From positions 1-59,393 of the forward strand of contig NZ_JADWYQ010000041.1 of assembly GCF_022414575.1 (NCBI RefSeq): a DNA stretch of 59,393 bases, given 5' to 3'. Origin of the DNA: Streptomyces sp. MUM 178J. GTDB lineage: Bacteria; Actinomycetota; Actinomycetes; Streptomycetales; Streptomycetaceae. Made by a program: the position numbers and the translations under genes. How positions within the stretch are numbered: the stretch's first letter is position 1; every line of letters starts with the position of its first letter. The notes under the pieces were generated by a model that worked only from the letters and a program-made list of their open reading frames with translations, was not told where the DNA came from and ran no database searches. Shown one piece after another: positions 15,967-24,951 of this stretch.

Positions 15967-17417
15967 GCCGCGACGGCGAAGCGCCGTCGTACCGGGTGTG
16001 GGCCCTGGAGGGCATCGGCGAGGTACGGGAAGGCGACGACCCGGCCAAGCTGATCGCCGCCGCCGGCCCCGGCCTCGCGGACGGCGACATCCTCCTGGTC
16101 ACCTCCAAGATCGTGAGCAAGGCGGAGGGGCGCATCGTCCCGGCCGCCGACCGGGAGGCGGCGATCGACGCCGAGACCGTGCGGGTCGTGGCGCGCCGCG
16201 GCGCACTGCGGATCGTGGAGAACCGGCAGGGGCTGGTGATGGCTGCGGCCGGCGTCGACGCCTCCAACACCCCCGTCGGGACGGTGCTGCTGCTGCCCGA
16301 GGACCCCGACGCCTCCGCCGCCGCCATACGCGACGGACTGCGCGACGCCCTCGGCGTGGACGTCGGCGTGATCGTCACGGACACCTTCGGACGGCCCTGG
16401 CGCAACGGACTGACCGATGTGGCGATCGGCGCGGCGGGCGTGCGGGTGCTGGACGATCTGCGCGGCAGCACCGACGCGCACGGCAACGAGCTGAGCGTCA
16501 CCGTGACCGCGGCGGCCGACGAGCTCGCCGCCGCCGGAGACCTCGTCAAGGGCAAGGCCCGGGGGCTGCCGGTGGCGGTCGTACGAGGACTGCCCCATCT
16601 GGTCGCCTCGCCCGGTTCCCCCGCCTCGCCCGGCTCTCCCGCCTCCGCCGCCTCCGCCGACACTCGCGGCTCGCTCGACTCTGGCGACGGCGACTCTCCC
16701 GACCCTCACACCGCTCCCGACTCTCGTACCTTTCCCGACGGCGGCTCCGAGGGCAGTGCCGGCGGCGCGCGGGCACTGGTGCGCACCGCGGCCGACGACA
16801 TGTTCCGGCTGGGGACCTCGGAGGCGGTGCGCGAGGCGGTCACCCTGCGCCGCACGGTCCGCGAGTTCACCGACGACCCCGTCGACCCGGGCGCGGTGCG
16901 GCGGGCCGTCGCCGCGGCGGTGACGGCGCCCGCGCCGCACCACACCACGCCGTGGCGGTTCGTGCTGCTGGAGTCCCCCGAGGCGCGGCTGCGGCTGCTC
17001 GACGCCATGCGGGACGCCTGGATCGCCGACCTGCGTCGCGACGGCCGGTCCGAGGACGCCGCCGCCCGGCGCGTGCGGCGCGGGGACCTGCTGCGCAACG
17101 CGCCCTATCTGGTGGTGCCGTGCCTGGTCATGGACGGGGCGCACCACTACGGCGACCCCCGCCGGGACACCGCGGAACGCGAGATGTTCGTCGTCGCCGC
17201 CGGCGCGGGGGTGCAGAACTTCCTGGTGGCCCTGGCCGGCGAGCGGCTCGGGTCTGCGTGGGTGTCCTCGACGATGTTCTGCCGTGACGTCGTACGGGAC
17301 GTGCTGGGGCTGCCGCCGGAGTGGGACCCCATGGGCGCCGTGGCGGTCGGGTGTCCGGCCGCGCCGCCGAAGGAGCGGCCCGCACGGGACGCCGGGGCGT
17401 TCATCGAGGTGCGGTAG
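15963..17417 (+). CDS. fbiB: Coenzyme F420:L-glutamate ligase, two-domain FbiB
   Basis: A 484-residue fusion. The N-terminal half is a CofE-type ligase that adds glutamates to F420-0 ([56 protein letters not shown]). The C-terminal half is a nitroreductase-like FMN domain ([35 protein letters not shown]) that in actinobacteria reduces dehydro-F420-0. Between them, at about residues 218-258, is an unusual Ser/Pro/Gly/Asp linker that begins with [11 protein letters not shown] repeats and is longer than I would expect for the family. The start at 15963 overlaps the fbiA stop. Confidence 0.94.
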   Translation: MSRDGEAPSYRVWALEGIGEVREGDDPAKLIAAAGPGLADGDILLVTSKIVSKAEGRIVPAADREAAIDAETVRVVARRGALRIVENRQGLVMAAAGVDASNTPVGTVLLLPEDPDASAAAIRDGLRDALGVDVGVIVTDTFGRPWRNGLTDVAIGAAGVRVLDDLRGSTDAHGNELSVTVTAAADELAAAGDLVKGKARGLPVAVVRGLPHLVASPGSPASPGSPASAASADTRGSLDSGDGDSPDPHTAPDSRTFPDGGSEGSAGGARALVRTAADDMFRLGTSEAVREAVTLRRTVREFTDDPVDPGAVRRAVAAAVTAPAPHHTTPWRFVLLESPEARLRLLDAMRDAWIADLRRDGRSEDAAARRVRRGDLLRNAPYLVVPCLVMDGAHHYGDPRRDTAEREMFVVAAGAGVQNFLVALAGERLGSAWVSSTMFCRDVVRDVLGLPPEWDPMGAVAVGCPAAPPKERPARDAGAFIEVR

Positions 17418-17431
17418 GCCGCCGCCTCCGG

Positions 17432-18478
17432 TCAGAGCAGGGAGATGTCCGTACGGGGCATCTTCGGGTGCCTCCGCGGCGGTGTGCGGCCGCTGAGCAG
17501 GATGAGGCGGGCGGCGCGGTGCCGCTGGCCGGCGTACGGAGCGAGGAGCTCCAGCATCGCCGCGTCGTCGGCGTCCCGGTCGCCCGCCAGTGCATAGCCG
17601 ACGACGCCCGGCAGATGCAGGTCGCCCACGGTGATCGCGTCCGGCGCGCCATGGCTGCGCTGCACCGTCTCGGCGGCCGTCCACGGGCCGATGCCGGGGA
17701 CGAGCCGCAGCCGGGCGGCGGCCGACTCCGGGTCCATGGCGGCGGCCTCCTCCAAGCGCCGCGCCACGCGCACGGCGCGCAGGATCGTGGCGGAACGTTT
17801 GGCGTCGACGCCCGCGCGATGCCACTCCCACGACGGGATCAGCGCCCAGGTGCGGGCGGCGGGCATCACATGCATCCGCTCCGGCGCGGGGCCGGGCGCC
17901 GGCTCGCCGTGGCGGCGCACCAGCAGCCGCCAGGCACGGTACGCCTCGTCCGTGGTGACCTTCTGCTCCAGGACCGAGGGGATCAGCGACTCGAGCACCA
18001 GACCGGTGCGGGTGAGGCGCAGACCGGGGCGGCGGCGCTGCGACAGCGCGACGAGGCGGTGGCGGGGGGCGAAGGCGTCGGGGTCGTCCTCCGCGCCGAG
18101 CAGCGCGGGGAGGCCGTCAAGAAGCCAGTCCGCCCCCGGGCCCCAGGCTTCGGCGTGCACGCCTGGCTGCACTGTCCGCACGCGCAGGGTGCCCGGGCCC
18201 GCGGGCGTGCGGGTCGCGCGCCAGACGGACCCGTCCGCCGTCGTCCGGAACGTCGGGTCGGCGGGCCCGCGCCGCAGCGGCCCGAGCACCAGCCCGAGGT
18301 CCAGGGGCCCGGGAGGCGTGTACCGCCGCGTCTTCGCGCCCTCGTGCCGCCGCGCGCCGGGCGCCGCGCCCCGCGGCACGGCGGTGTACCCGCCCCGCAC
18401 AGCGGCACGGGTGACCTCCTGCCCGTCACCGGGACGCCGGGAACCGCCGGAAGGCTTCGGGGTGAAACGTCCTGCCAC
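17432..18478 (-). CDS. DNA-3-methyladenine glycosylase II-like (HhH-GPD)
   Basis: A 348-residue base-excision repair protein of the AlkA type. The N-terminal half matches the actinobacterial 3-methyladenine glycosylase layout (GPLDLGLVLGPLRRGPADPT). The HhH-GPD domain has VLESLIPSVLEQKVTTDEAY, then LRLVPGIGPWTAAETV (helix-hairpin-helix) and AITVGDLHLPGVVGYAL with the catalytic Asp. It should excise alkylated purines. No iron-sulfur cysteines are seen. The start is the GTG at 18478 (VAGRFTPKPSGG) with AAGGA nine bases upstream. It is convergent with fbiB, 14 bp away. Confidence 0.88.
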   Translation of the reverse strand: MAGRFTPKPSGGSRRPGDGQEVTRAAVRGGYTAVPRGAAPGARRHEGAKTRRYTPPGPLDLGLVLGPLRRGPADPTFRTTADGSVWRATRTPAGPGTLRVRTVQPGVHAEAWGPGADWLLDGLPALLGAEDDPDAFAPRHRLVALSQRRRPGLRLTRTGLVLESLIPSVLEQKVTTDEAYRAWRLLVRRHGEPAPGPAPERMHVMPAARTWALIPSWEWHRAGVDAKRSATILRAVRVARRLEEAAAMDPESAAARLRLVPGIGPWTAAETVQRSHGAPDAITVGDLHLPGVVGYALAGDRDADDAAMLELLAPYAGQRHRAARLILLSGRTPPRRHPKMPRTDISLL

Positions 18479-18947
18479 GGGTGGGGTCCTTGAGGGGCGC
18501 GGGTGTGGTGTGGTCGCGGGTGTGGTGCGGTGCGGTGCGGTATCGAGGGTAAGCGTCCCCCGTGGCGGACGGTCCCCCCTCGTACGGGTCGCCCGTGACC
18601 CGGGCAGGCGGCTCCTCCCTCCGACCCACCCCGTTTCCGGCGCCTCGCCAGGCGCGGGCGGGAAGGGGCCCGCCTCTGCCGGAGGGCGCCCGCAATTGTG
18701 GGCCACCGCACCCGTGTCGCTCGGGAGGGGCCAGCTCTCGGGAGGGGCGGGATTCGGCCCGTACGGCGAAGCGCACCGCACGAGTACGAGGCCGAAGCCC
18801 CGCACCCAACGTCTCGACACCGCAAAGGCGGACATTCACGCGATACGGGCCAAACCCCCGCGCCCCACGGCGCGGGCAGGTGGGAAAGGCCCCCAGCGCG
18901 CAGACCCGGCGCGCACAGGACGCCCCGAGGTGCGCAGCGCCGCGTCG

Positions 18948-18972
18948 GGTGTGGGGCGAAGCCCCCCACACC
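18948..18972. terminator. Hairpin after manC
   Basis: Exact inverted repeat GGTGTGGGG (18948-18956) and CCCCACACC (18964-18972) around a 7-nt loop, 31 nt past the manC stop. The interval 18479-19003 (525 bp) holds no supportable gene. It contains two GGTGGGAAA-centred words near 18885 and 18990 and is otherwise GC-rich filler. Confidence 0.6.
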
Positions 18973-19003
18973 GCCGTAAGGGCGAGCGGGTGGGAAAACC
19001 GCG

Positions 19004-20086
19004 CTACTGGTCCGATGTGAAGCGGATCGCCGCCGCCGGCACCCTCGCGTTGCACCAGATCCGCGCCCCCGCCTGCAACTCGTTGTCCGCCCCCACGTCC
19101 GCGCCGTCGCCGATCACCGTCTCCGACAGCACCGTCCGCGCCCCGACCCGCGCCCCCGCTCCGACGAGCGAGGAGGAGATCACCGCCCCCGGCTCGACCA
19201 CCGCGCCGTCGAGGACCGCGCTGCCGTCGATGCGCGCGCCCTCCCCGATGTGCGCACCCGCGCCGATCACCGTGCCCCCGGTCAGCTTCGCATCGGGCGC
19301 GACCCGCGCGGTCGGCAGCACCAGCCGGTCTCCGCAGCGGCCCGGCACGGCCGGGGACGGCGCGCGCCCCGTGACCAGGTCCGCCGACCCGCGGACGAAC
19401 GCCTGCGGCGTCCCCAGGTCGAGCCAGTACGTGGAGTCGACCATGCCCTGAAGGTGCGCTCCGGAGCGCAGCAGCTCCGGGAACGTCTCACGCTCGACCG
19501 ACACGGGCCGTCCCGGCGGGATCGTGTCGATGACGGACCGGCGGAACACATACGCTCCGGCGTTGATCTGGTCGGTGACGATCTCTTCCGGGGTCTGCGG
19601 CTTCTCAAGGAACGCCGTCACCCGCCCCGTCGGGTCGGTCGGCACCAGGCCGAACGCCCTCGGATCCGGCACCCGCGTCAGATGGAGCGAGACGGCGGCG
19701 CCCGACGACTGGTGCGTCGAGACGAGCGCCCCGATGTCCAGGCCCGTCAGGATGTCGCCGTTGAAGACCAGTACGGGATCCGCTGGCCCGGACGACAGCC
19801 GGGACGCCACGTTCCGTATCGCCCCGCCCGTGCCGAGCGGCTCCTCCTCGGTGACGTACTCCAGATGGAGGCCGAACGCGGAGCCGTCGCCGAAGTACGG
19901 CTCGAACACCTCGGCGAGATAGGACGTGGCGAGCACGATGTGCTCGACCCCCGCGGCCCGTGCCCGCGCCAGCTGGTGCGTCAGGAAGGGCACGCCGGCC
20001 GCCGGAACCATGGGCTTCGGTGTGTTGACGGTCAGCGGCCGCAGCCGCGTTCCCTTCCCGCCCACCAGGAGGATCGCTTCTGTCAC
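19004..20086 (-). CDS. manC: Mannose-1-phosphate guanylyltransferase / NDP-sugar pyrophosphorylase
   Basis: A 360-residue nucleotidyltransferase with an N-terminal catalytic domain (AILLVGGKGTRLRPLTVNTPKPMVP signature loop, FNGDILTGLDIGAL with the metal Asp, FLEKPQTPEEIVTDQINAGAYV) and a C-terminal left-handed beta-helix of hexapeptide repeats (GGTVIGAGAHIGEGARIDGS onward). In this syntenic position (Rv3264c in mycobacteria) it makes GDP-mannose from mannose-1-phosphate and GTP, completing the path started by ManA and ManB. Specificity for glucose-1-phosphate cannot be excluded from sequence alone. The GTG start at 20086 opens VTEAILLVGG, with an AGGAAG site about 13 bases upstream. Confidence 0.88.
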   Translation of the reverse strand: MTEAILLVGGKGTRLRPLTVNTPKPMVPAAGVPFLTHQLARARAAGVEHIVLATSYLAEVFEPYFGDGSAFGLHLEYVTEEEPLGTGGAIRNVASRLSSGPADPVLVFNGDILTGLDIGALVSTHQSSGAAVSLHLTRVPDPRAFGLVPTDPTGRVTAFLEKPQTPEEIVTDQINAGAYVFRRSVIDTIPPGRPVSVERETFPELLRSGAHLQGMVDSTYWLDLGTPQAFVRGSADLVTGRAPSPAVPGRCGDRLVLPTARVAPDAKLTGGTVIGAGAHIGEGARIDGSAVLDGAVVEPGAVISSSLVGAGARVGARTVLSETVIGDGADVGADNELQAGARIWCNARVPAAAIRFTSDQ

Positions 20087-20172
20087 CTTGTCGTCTCTGC
20101 TTCCTGCTGGGGCCGGTGTGATCACTCTTTTCGAGACCGGCCAGTTTATGCAGTGGGTCCGGACCCCCCAGG

Positions 20173-21552
20173 TCAGCGGCCCTGGTACGCGGCAGAGACG
20201 CTTCGGGCGGTGCCGAGCATGTTGTAGAGGCGGCCTCCGGGACAGTCGGTGTTGTAGCCGTCCCGATGCCCGGAGATGACATGGAGATTGACGTTCACAC
20301 CCTTTGCGTACTTACCGCTCCCCCCTGACGTGAGCACGACCTTCCCGCTCGGATCAGCCCCGTGCAGACCGAGCTTCCATGCCGTCAGCTTCGCCACCGC
20401 CGTCACCGAAGCGGACGGCGGATTGGTCGAACTGTACGTGCCGAGCACGGCGATGCCCGTGGTCTTCGAGTTGAAACCCAGCGTGTGCGCGCCCATGACC
20501 GGCTTGGCCACGCCTCCCGCACGGCCTTCGTAGATCTTTCCGCACTTGTCGATGGTGAAGTTGTAGCCGATGTCGCGCCATCCCATGCTCTGGGTGTGGT
20601 AGCGGTAGATACTGCGGATAACGGAGGGCGCTTCGCTGCAGGTGTAGTTGTTGCCCGTGGCGGTGTGGTGGACGAACGCGGCCTTGATCGTCGATGTGTA
20701 GAGGAAGCCGCTCTCCCGCAGGCTCTCGTCCGCACCCCACCCGGCGCGGGTGACGATGGCCGGCCGGGGCCCGATGAAGGGGGCCGCCGCGGCATCCACC
20801 ATCGCCACCTGCTGTACTCCCGCCTCGGCCTGCGCCTCGGTCTCCTCCTGCGACAGGGCGGGAAGCACCAGCTGCGACGCCGCCGCGGCCACGGATTCCG
20901 CAAGCCCCGGGATGTCCACGGAAACGAAGCCCCCGTCGGGCTCCGGGCCGTCCACGGCCCCGACGGCATCGCCCGGTTCGTCTTCCTCCCCCGTCCGGCC
21001 CTTTGGAAGCGGCTCGCTCCCCGGCTCGACGAGTTCCAGGCGCAGCCCCTCCGGCAGCGGCGCGAGCTCGGCGTCCTCCGCCCGTACGCGGACCTCCACA
21101 CCGTCCGATTCCCCCACCCACAGCGGCGCGGTGGCCCCGCGCACCCGCTCGGAGTCGCCCTCCGCGGTGCCGCGGTCCGCCGCGTGCTCGTGGTTGTGCG
21201 TCTCCACGTCCTGCCAGGAGGACCAGGCTCCGGTCGCGACGGCCCGGGTGCGCACCTGGACGGTGCCGTGCAGTTCGGCTCTCTCGTCCTCCCAGACGAC
21301 GCCGACGAGCGAGAACGTTCTGACGTCCCGCTCCGTCAGGCCCTGTTCGGCCGCTCCCGCCGGTCCCGCGGAACGGTCCGTGGGGCGGGCCGCCTTCAGG
21401 GGCAGCGACTGGGTGTAGCCGGACTCGTCGGAAGCGGGTGGCTGGGAGGCCGCCGCTGCTTCCGACACGAGGGCTGACGACAGGGTCAGCGGCAGGGCGA
21501 GCGCGGCCGAGCACGCGATGCTGATCGAGGATGAAGCAAGGTTTCCACGCAT
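20173..21552 (-). CDS. Secreted peptidoglycan-recognition N-acetylmuramoyl-L-alanine amidase
   Basis: A 459-residue exported protein. A signal peptide (MRGNLASSSISIACSAALALPL) is followed by an Asp/Glu-rich region of about 200 residues with Trp-Ser-Ser-Trp (WSSWQDVE) and then a PGRP/amidase_2 domain from about residue 240. Zinc ligands are present: His in FVHHTATGNN, and His and Cys in GHRDGYNTDCPGG. DIGYNFTIDKCGKIYEGRAGG is characteristic. It should cleave the amide bond between muramic acid and the stem peptide. The start is uncertain, since the ribosome site is close to ATG 21552. It is divergent from the TIGR03089 gene. Confidence 0.9.
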   Translation of the reverse strand: MRGNLASSSISIACSAALALPLTLSSALVSEAAAASQPPASDESGYTQSLPLKAARPTDRSAGPAGAAEQGLTERDVRTFSLVGVVWEDERAELHGTVQVRTRAVATGAWSSWQDVETHNHEHAADRGTAEGDSERVRGATAPLWVGESDGVEVRVRAEDAELAPLPEGLRLELVEPGSEPLPKGRTGEEDEPGDAVGAVDGPEPDGGFVSVDIPGLAESVAAAASQLVLPALSQEETEAQAEAGVQQVAMVDAAAAPFIGPRPAIVTRAGWGADESLRESGFLYTSTIKAAFVHHTATGNNYTCSEAPSVIRSIYRYHTQSMGWRDIGYNFTIDKCGKIYEGRAGGVAKPVMGAHTLGFNSKTTGIAVLGTYSSTNPPSASVTAVAKLTAWKLGLHGADPSGKVVLTSGGSGKYAKGVNVNLHVISGHRDGYNTDCPGGRLYNMLGTARSVSAAYQGR

Positions 21553-21679
21553 GTCTCCGATGCTGAACCGGGCGCTAACGCTCCGCCTTTCGGGAAAATC
21601 CCGGCCCGTCCGTCCGACCGGTGGACCCCGCCGCCGTCCTGCAGCCCTGCGAGGGGGTCCGGCGCGTAGGCTTGACCGT

Positions 21680-22438
21680 GTGAACGCCAGCGACCGCACC
21701 CCTGCCGACCTGCTGCGATCCGCGCTCGCCGCGGACCCCGCACGCCCCTTGGTCACCTTTTACGACGACGCCACCGGTGAGCGCGTGGAATTGTCCGTGG
21801 CCACCGTCGCCAATTGGGTGGCGAAGACGGCCAATCTGCTCCAGGGCGACCTCGCCGCCGAGCCGGGCGACCGGCTGGCCCTGCTGCTGCCCGCGCACTG
21901 GCAGAGCGCGGTCTGGCTGCTCGCCTGCTCCTCTGTCGGGGTGTGCGCCGAGATCGGCGGCGATCCGGCCGGCGCAGATCTCGTCGTCAGCGGCCCCTCC
22001 ACCCTTGAGGCGGCCCGCGCCTGTTCCGGGGAACGGGTGGCGCTGGCGCTGCGTCCGCTGGGCGGACGGTTCCCGGAGCCTCCCGCGGGCTTCGTCGACT
22101 ACGCGGTGGAAGTGCCGGGCCAGGGCGACCGCTTCACCCCGTTCGCACCGGTGGACCCGGACGCGCCCGCGCTCGCCGTACCCGGTGCCGAGCTGACCGG
22201 GGCGGAGTTGGTGGAACGGGCCCGGGCGGACGCGGAGACACTCGGTCTCCTGCCGGGCTCGCGGCTGCTCTCGGGGCGGCCGTACGACTCCTGGGAAGGG
22301 GTGTCGACGGGGCTGTACGCCCCGCTCGCGGCCGGCGGGTCGGTCGTGCTGTGCCGAAACCTCGACCGGCTCTCCGAGGAGGACCTGGAGAAGCGGATCG
22401 AGGCGGAGAAGGTCACGGTCTGCGTCATCGAGACCTGA
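21680..22438 (+). CDS. TIGR03089 family protein
   Basis: A 252-residue protein of a small actinobacterial family, distantly related to the N-terminal part of acyl-adenylate-forming enzymes: RPLVTFYDDATGERVELSVA, ATVANWVAKTANLLQ and GDRLALLLPAHWQSAVWLLA resemble the opening of AMP-binding domains. The ATP-binding P-loop and the C-terminal lid are missing, so it is probably not an active ligase. Its function is unknown. The GTG start at 21680 gives VNASDRTPADLL. The gene lies next to manC and the LCP genes here and in mycobacteria (Rv3268 position). Confidence 0.85.
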   Translation: MNASDRTPADLLRSALAADPARPLVTFYDDATGERVELSVATVANWVAKTANLLQGDLAAEPGDRLALLLPAHWQSAVWLLACSSVGVCAEIGGDPAGADLVVSGPSTLEAARACSGERVALALRPLGGRFPEPPAGFVDYAVEVPGQGDRFTPFAPVDPDAPALAVPGAELTGAELVERARADAETLGLLPGSRLLSGRPYDSWEGVSTGLYAPLAAGGSVVLCRNLDRLSEEDLEKRIEAEKVTVCVIET

Positions 22439-22445
22439 GCGTCCT

Positions 22446-22480
22446 GCCGGCCGGCGGCTCCGTTGAATCCGTCGGCCGGC
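22446..22480. terminator. Hairpin after the TIGR03089 gene
   Basis: GCCGGCCG (22446-22453) pairs with CGGCCGGC (22473-22480) around a 19-nt loop, directly after the stop codon at 22438. It is a plausible terminator of the rightward transcript. Confidence 0.45.
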
Positions 22481-22492
22481 GGGCCGTTCTGC

Positions 22493-22732
22493 GGCGCGGT
22501 CCGGCACCTCCGGGGCAGCGCCAGCCGACGGCCGCGCTACGGCACGGTCCGGCGACTCCCGGGCAGCGCCAGCCGACGGCCGCGCTACGGCACGGTCCGG
22601 CACCTCCGGGGCAGCGCCAGCCGACGGCCGCGCTACGGCACGGTCCGGCGACTCCCGGGCAGCGCCAGCCGACGGCCGCGCTACGGCACGGTCCGGCGAC
22701 TCCCGGGCAGCGCCAGCCGACGGCCGTCCGGC
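22493..22732. repeat. 48-bp minisatellite, five copies
   Basis: Copies at 22493-22540, 22541-22588, 22589-22636, 22637-22684 and 22685-22732 (the last diverges at its 3' end). Two subtypes alternate: copies 1 and 3 carry CACCTCCGGG, and copies 2, 4 and 5 carry GACTCCCGGG. Degenerate pieces of the same words continue to about 22920. The unit length is a multiple of three, but no frame through it has a credible start or domain. The whole 22439-23323 interval holds no gene I can support. Confidence 0.88.
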
Positions 22733-23323
22733 AGCGTGCGCCGACAGCCTCAGCCGACGGCCATCCAGCAGCACGGTCCCCCGACTCCCGGGCTCCGTCG
22801 GCCATCCGGCGGCACGGTCCGGCAGCCCCCGGCTCCGTGGTCGTCCGACAGCACGGTCCGGCAGCCCCCGGCAGCCTCAGCCGACGGCCGCGCTACGGCG
22901 TACGCCGACAGCCCTTCGGGCGGCGTCAGACAGGCCCGGCGGCACAGGCCGACACACGCCCCCGACTACCGTCCCGCCGCGCGGGCCCTCATACGCCGTC
23001 CGGCGAGGCCCGGCCACGTCGGCCGGGCGTCGGCCGGGCGTCGGCCGGCGCAGTTCCCGCGGCCACCGCAGCTCCGGTGCGACAGGGCGCCGCAAGGCAT
23101 GCCGCGTCTGCGAAGTCCAGCCGCCCGCTGAAGTGCACTCGTGTGGCGCACACTCGGGCCGGGCCCTCCCGGCCTGTACGTCAACTCCGATGGATGATCG
23201 GCATGGCGTGACATTTCACGCACACACCACATCTCACGCAGAACCAAGCGCCGGGCTCAGCCGTCTAGCGAAGCGAATCGGCGGCCCAGCGCGCCGCCGA
23301 CGCCGTGAAGGATGGACGCAGAC

Positions 23324-24733
23324 GTGACGGACAGCGCTGGCACGGGTGGGGGTCCTGACGCCGAGGGAGGAGCAGCGGAGCCGGAGCAGGAGCCGCCGAC
23401 CCCCTCGGCGGACGCTTCCGCCCAGCCGTCCGCGGACGCTGCCCCGGAGACGAACACTGCCCCGGAAAAGGACGCATCCCCGGAGACAGATGCTTCCCCG
23501 GAGACGGACGCATCCAGCGAGGTGTCCGTCGAGCACCCGACCTACAGGTCCGCCGGACGGCCCGCGGGGCGTTCCGCGCCGACGCCGGCCGAGCCGTGGG
23601 CCGCACCGTCCTCCGAACAGCCCGGCACGGCCGACCGCTCCGGCCGCAGACGCTACTTCCTGCGCTGGGCCGCGTTCGGCGCCTCCGTCATCGTCCTGGT
23701 GGCCGCCGGCCTCGGCTGGTGGCTCTACCGCAAGCTCGACGCCAACATCACCACGGACACCTCGGCCGCGGCCGAGTTGGAGGCGTACGAGAAGGAGCGG
23801 CCGACGGCCGTCGCCACCGGCGCCCAGAACATCCTCATCATGGGCTCCGACACCCGCGAGGGCGAGGGCAACGACCAGTACGGCTCGGGCGACGGCGGCG
23901 GCGAGCGGTCCGACACCACCATCCTGTTGCATATCGCAGCGGACCGGCAGAGCGCGACGGCGATGTCCATCCCGCGCGATCTGATGGTGGAGATCCCCAG
24001 CTGCCGCAAGGCCGACGGCTCCCGCACCCGGAAGCAGTTCGCGCAGTTCAACTGGGCCTTCGGGTACGGCGGGACGGCCTGCACCATCCGTACCGTCGAG
24101 CAGCTCACCAAAATCCGCGTCGATCACCACATGGTGGTCGACTTCCGCGGTTTCAAGGACATGGTGGATGCGGTCGACGGCGTCGAGGTGTGCCTCAGGG
24201 AGCCGATCGACGACCCCGACGCCCATCTCAGACTCCCGGCCGGGAAGCAGACCCTCGACGGAGAGGAGGCGCTCGGATTTGTGCGGGCCCGCAAGTCCCT
24301 GGGCAACGGCAGCGACACCGAGCGCATGGAGCGCCAGCAGCGGTTCCTGGGCGCCCTGGTGAAGAAGGTCCAGAGCAATGGAGTGCTGCTCAACCCGGCA
24401 CGGCTCTACCCCGTGCTGGATGCGGCGACGAAGTCGCTGACCACCGATGCGGGACTGGACTCCTTGAAGGATATGTACGATCTGACCCGTTCCGTTCGCG
24501 GCATTCCCACCGAGAGAGTCCAGTTCCTCACGGTGCCTCGGCAGCCGTACTCCGCCAATCCGAACCGGGATGAACTGGTCGAACCCGAGGCAGGCAAACT
24601 GTTCAAGCGACTGCGCGAGGACGGGCCCATCGTCGTCACGGAGGACGACGATGACGGCGACGCCGGGACGGCAAGCCCCGCCCCGGTGCCCACTTTCCCC
24701 GGGACCAATGCCGCGGAAGGCATGTGTGAGTAA
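23324..24733 (+). CDS. LCP family wall glycopolymer ligase (1 of 5)
   Basis: A 469-residue LytR-CpsA-Psr protein. An acidic, disordered cytoplasmic N-terminus (about 105 residues with DASPETDASPETD repeats) leads to one membrane helix (WAAFGASVIVLVAAGLGWWL) and an extracytoplasmic LCP domain: NILIMGSDTREGEG, RSDTTILLHIAADR, AMSIPRDLMVEIP, ALGFVRARKSLGNGSDTERMERQQRF, with the Arg/Asp residues that bind pyrophosphate-lipid. No LytR_C domain follows; the tail is acidic. LCP enzymes move glycopolymers from polyprenyl carriers to peptidoglycan. I chose GTG 23324 over ATG 23312, since the latter has its ribosome site directly abutting. Confidence 0.9.
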   Translation: MTDSAGTGGGPDAEGGAAEPEQEPPTPSADASAQPSADAAPETNTAPEKDASPETDASPETDASSEVSVEHPTYRSAGRPAGRSAPTPAEPWAAPSSEQPGTADRSGRRRYFLRWAAFGASVIVLVAAGLGWWLYRKLDANITTDTSAAAELEAYEKERPTAVATGAQNILIMGSDTREGEGNDQYGSGDGGGERSDTTILLHIAADRQSATAMSIPRDLMVEIPSCRKADGSRTRKQFAQFNWAFGYGGTACTIRTVEQLTKIRVDHHMVVDFRGFKDMVDAVDGVEVCLREPIDDPDAHLRLPAGKQTLDGEEALGFVRARKSLGNGSDTERMERQQRFLGALVKKVQSNGVLLNPARLYPVLDAATKSLTTDAGLDSLKDMYDLTRSVRGIPTERVQFLTVPRQPYSANPNRDELVEPEAGKLFKRLREDGPIVVTEDDDDGDAGTASPAPVPTFPGTNAAEGMCE

Positions 24734-24951
24734 AGCAATGGCCAAGGGGGAGCATGCACTCTATGACGAATGGGCGGATTGCCCACTTATAAGAGCCGTG
24801 GAATTTGTCACGCACGTCGCTCAGAGCTGAGCAGGGCGGATAGTGTGACGCGATCCGGTGCTTCCGACCATGGATACGCACTGTTGGATCGAGGAGGGGC
24901 GTCACCGGGGGGAGACGCTGAGCGTGGCACCGACGGAGGACTCAAACAACC

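Noticed and set aside
22351..23211. Plus-strand frames through the 48-bp minisatellite as a repeat protein
   Set aside because: The frames have no start with a ribosome site, run through degenerate copies, and encode only Arg/Gly/Pro/Ala-rich sequence in several frames equally well.
24739..24830. 30-codon frame between LCP genes 1 and 2
   Set aside because: Starts at an ATG without a proper ribosome site and shows no conserved or compositional feature; likely chance.
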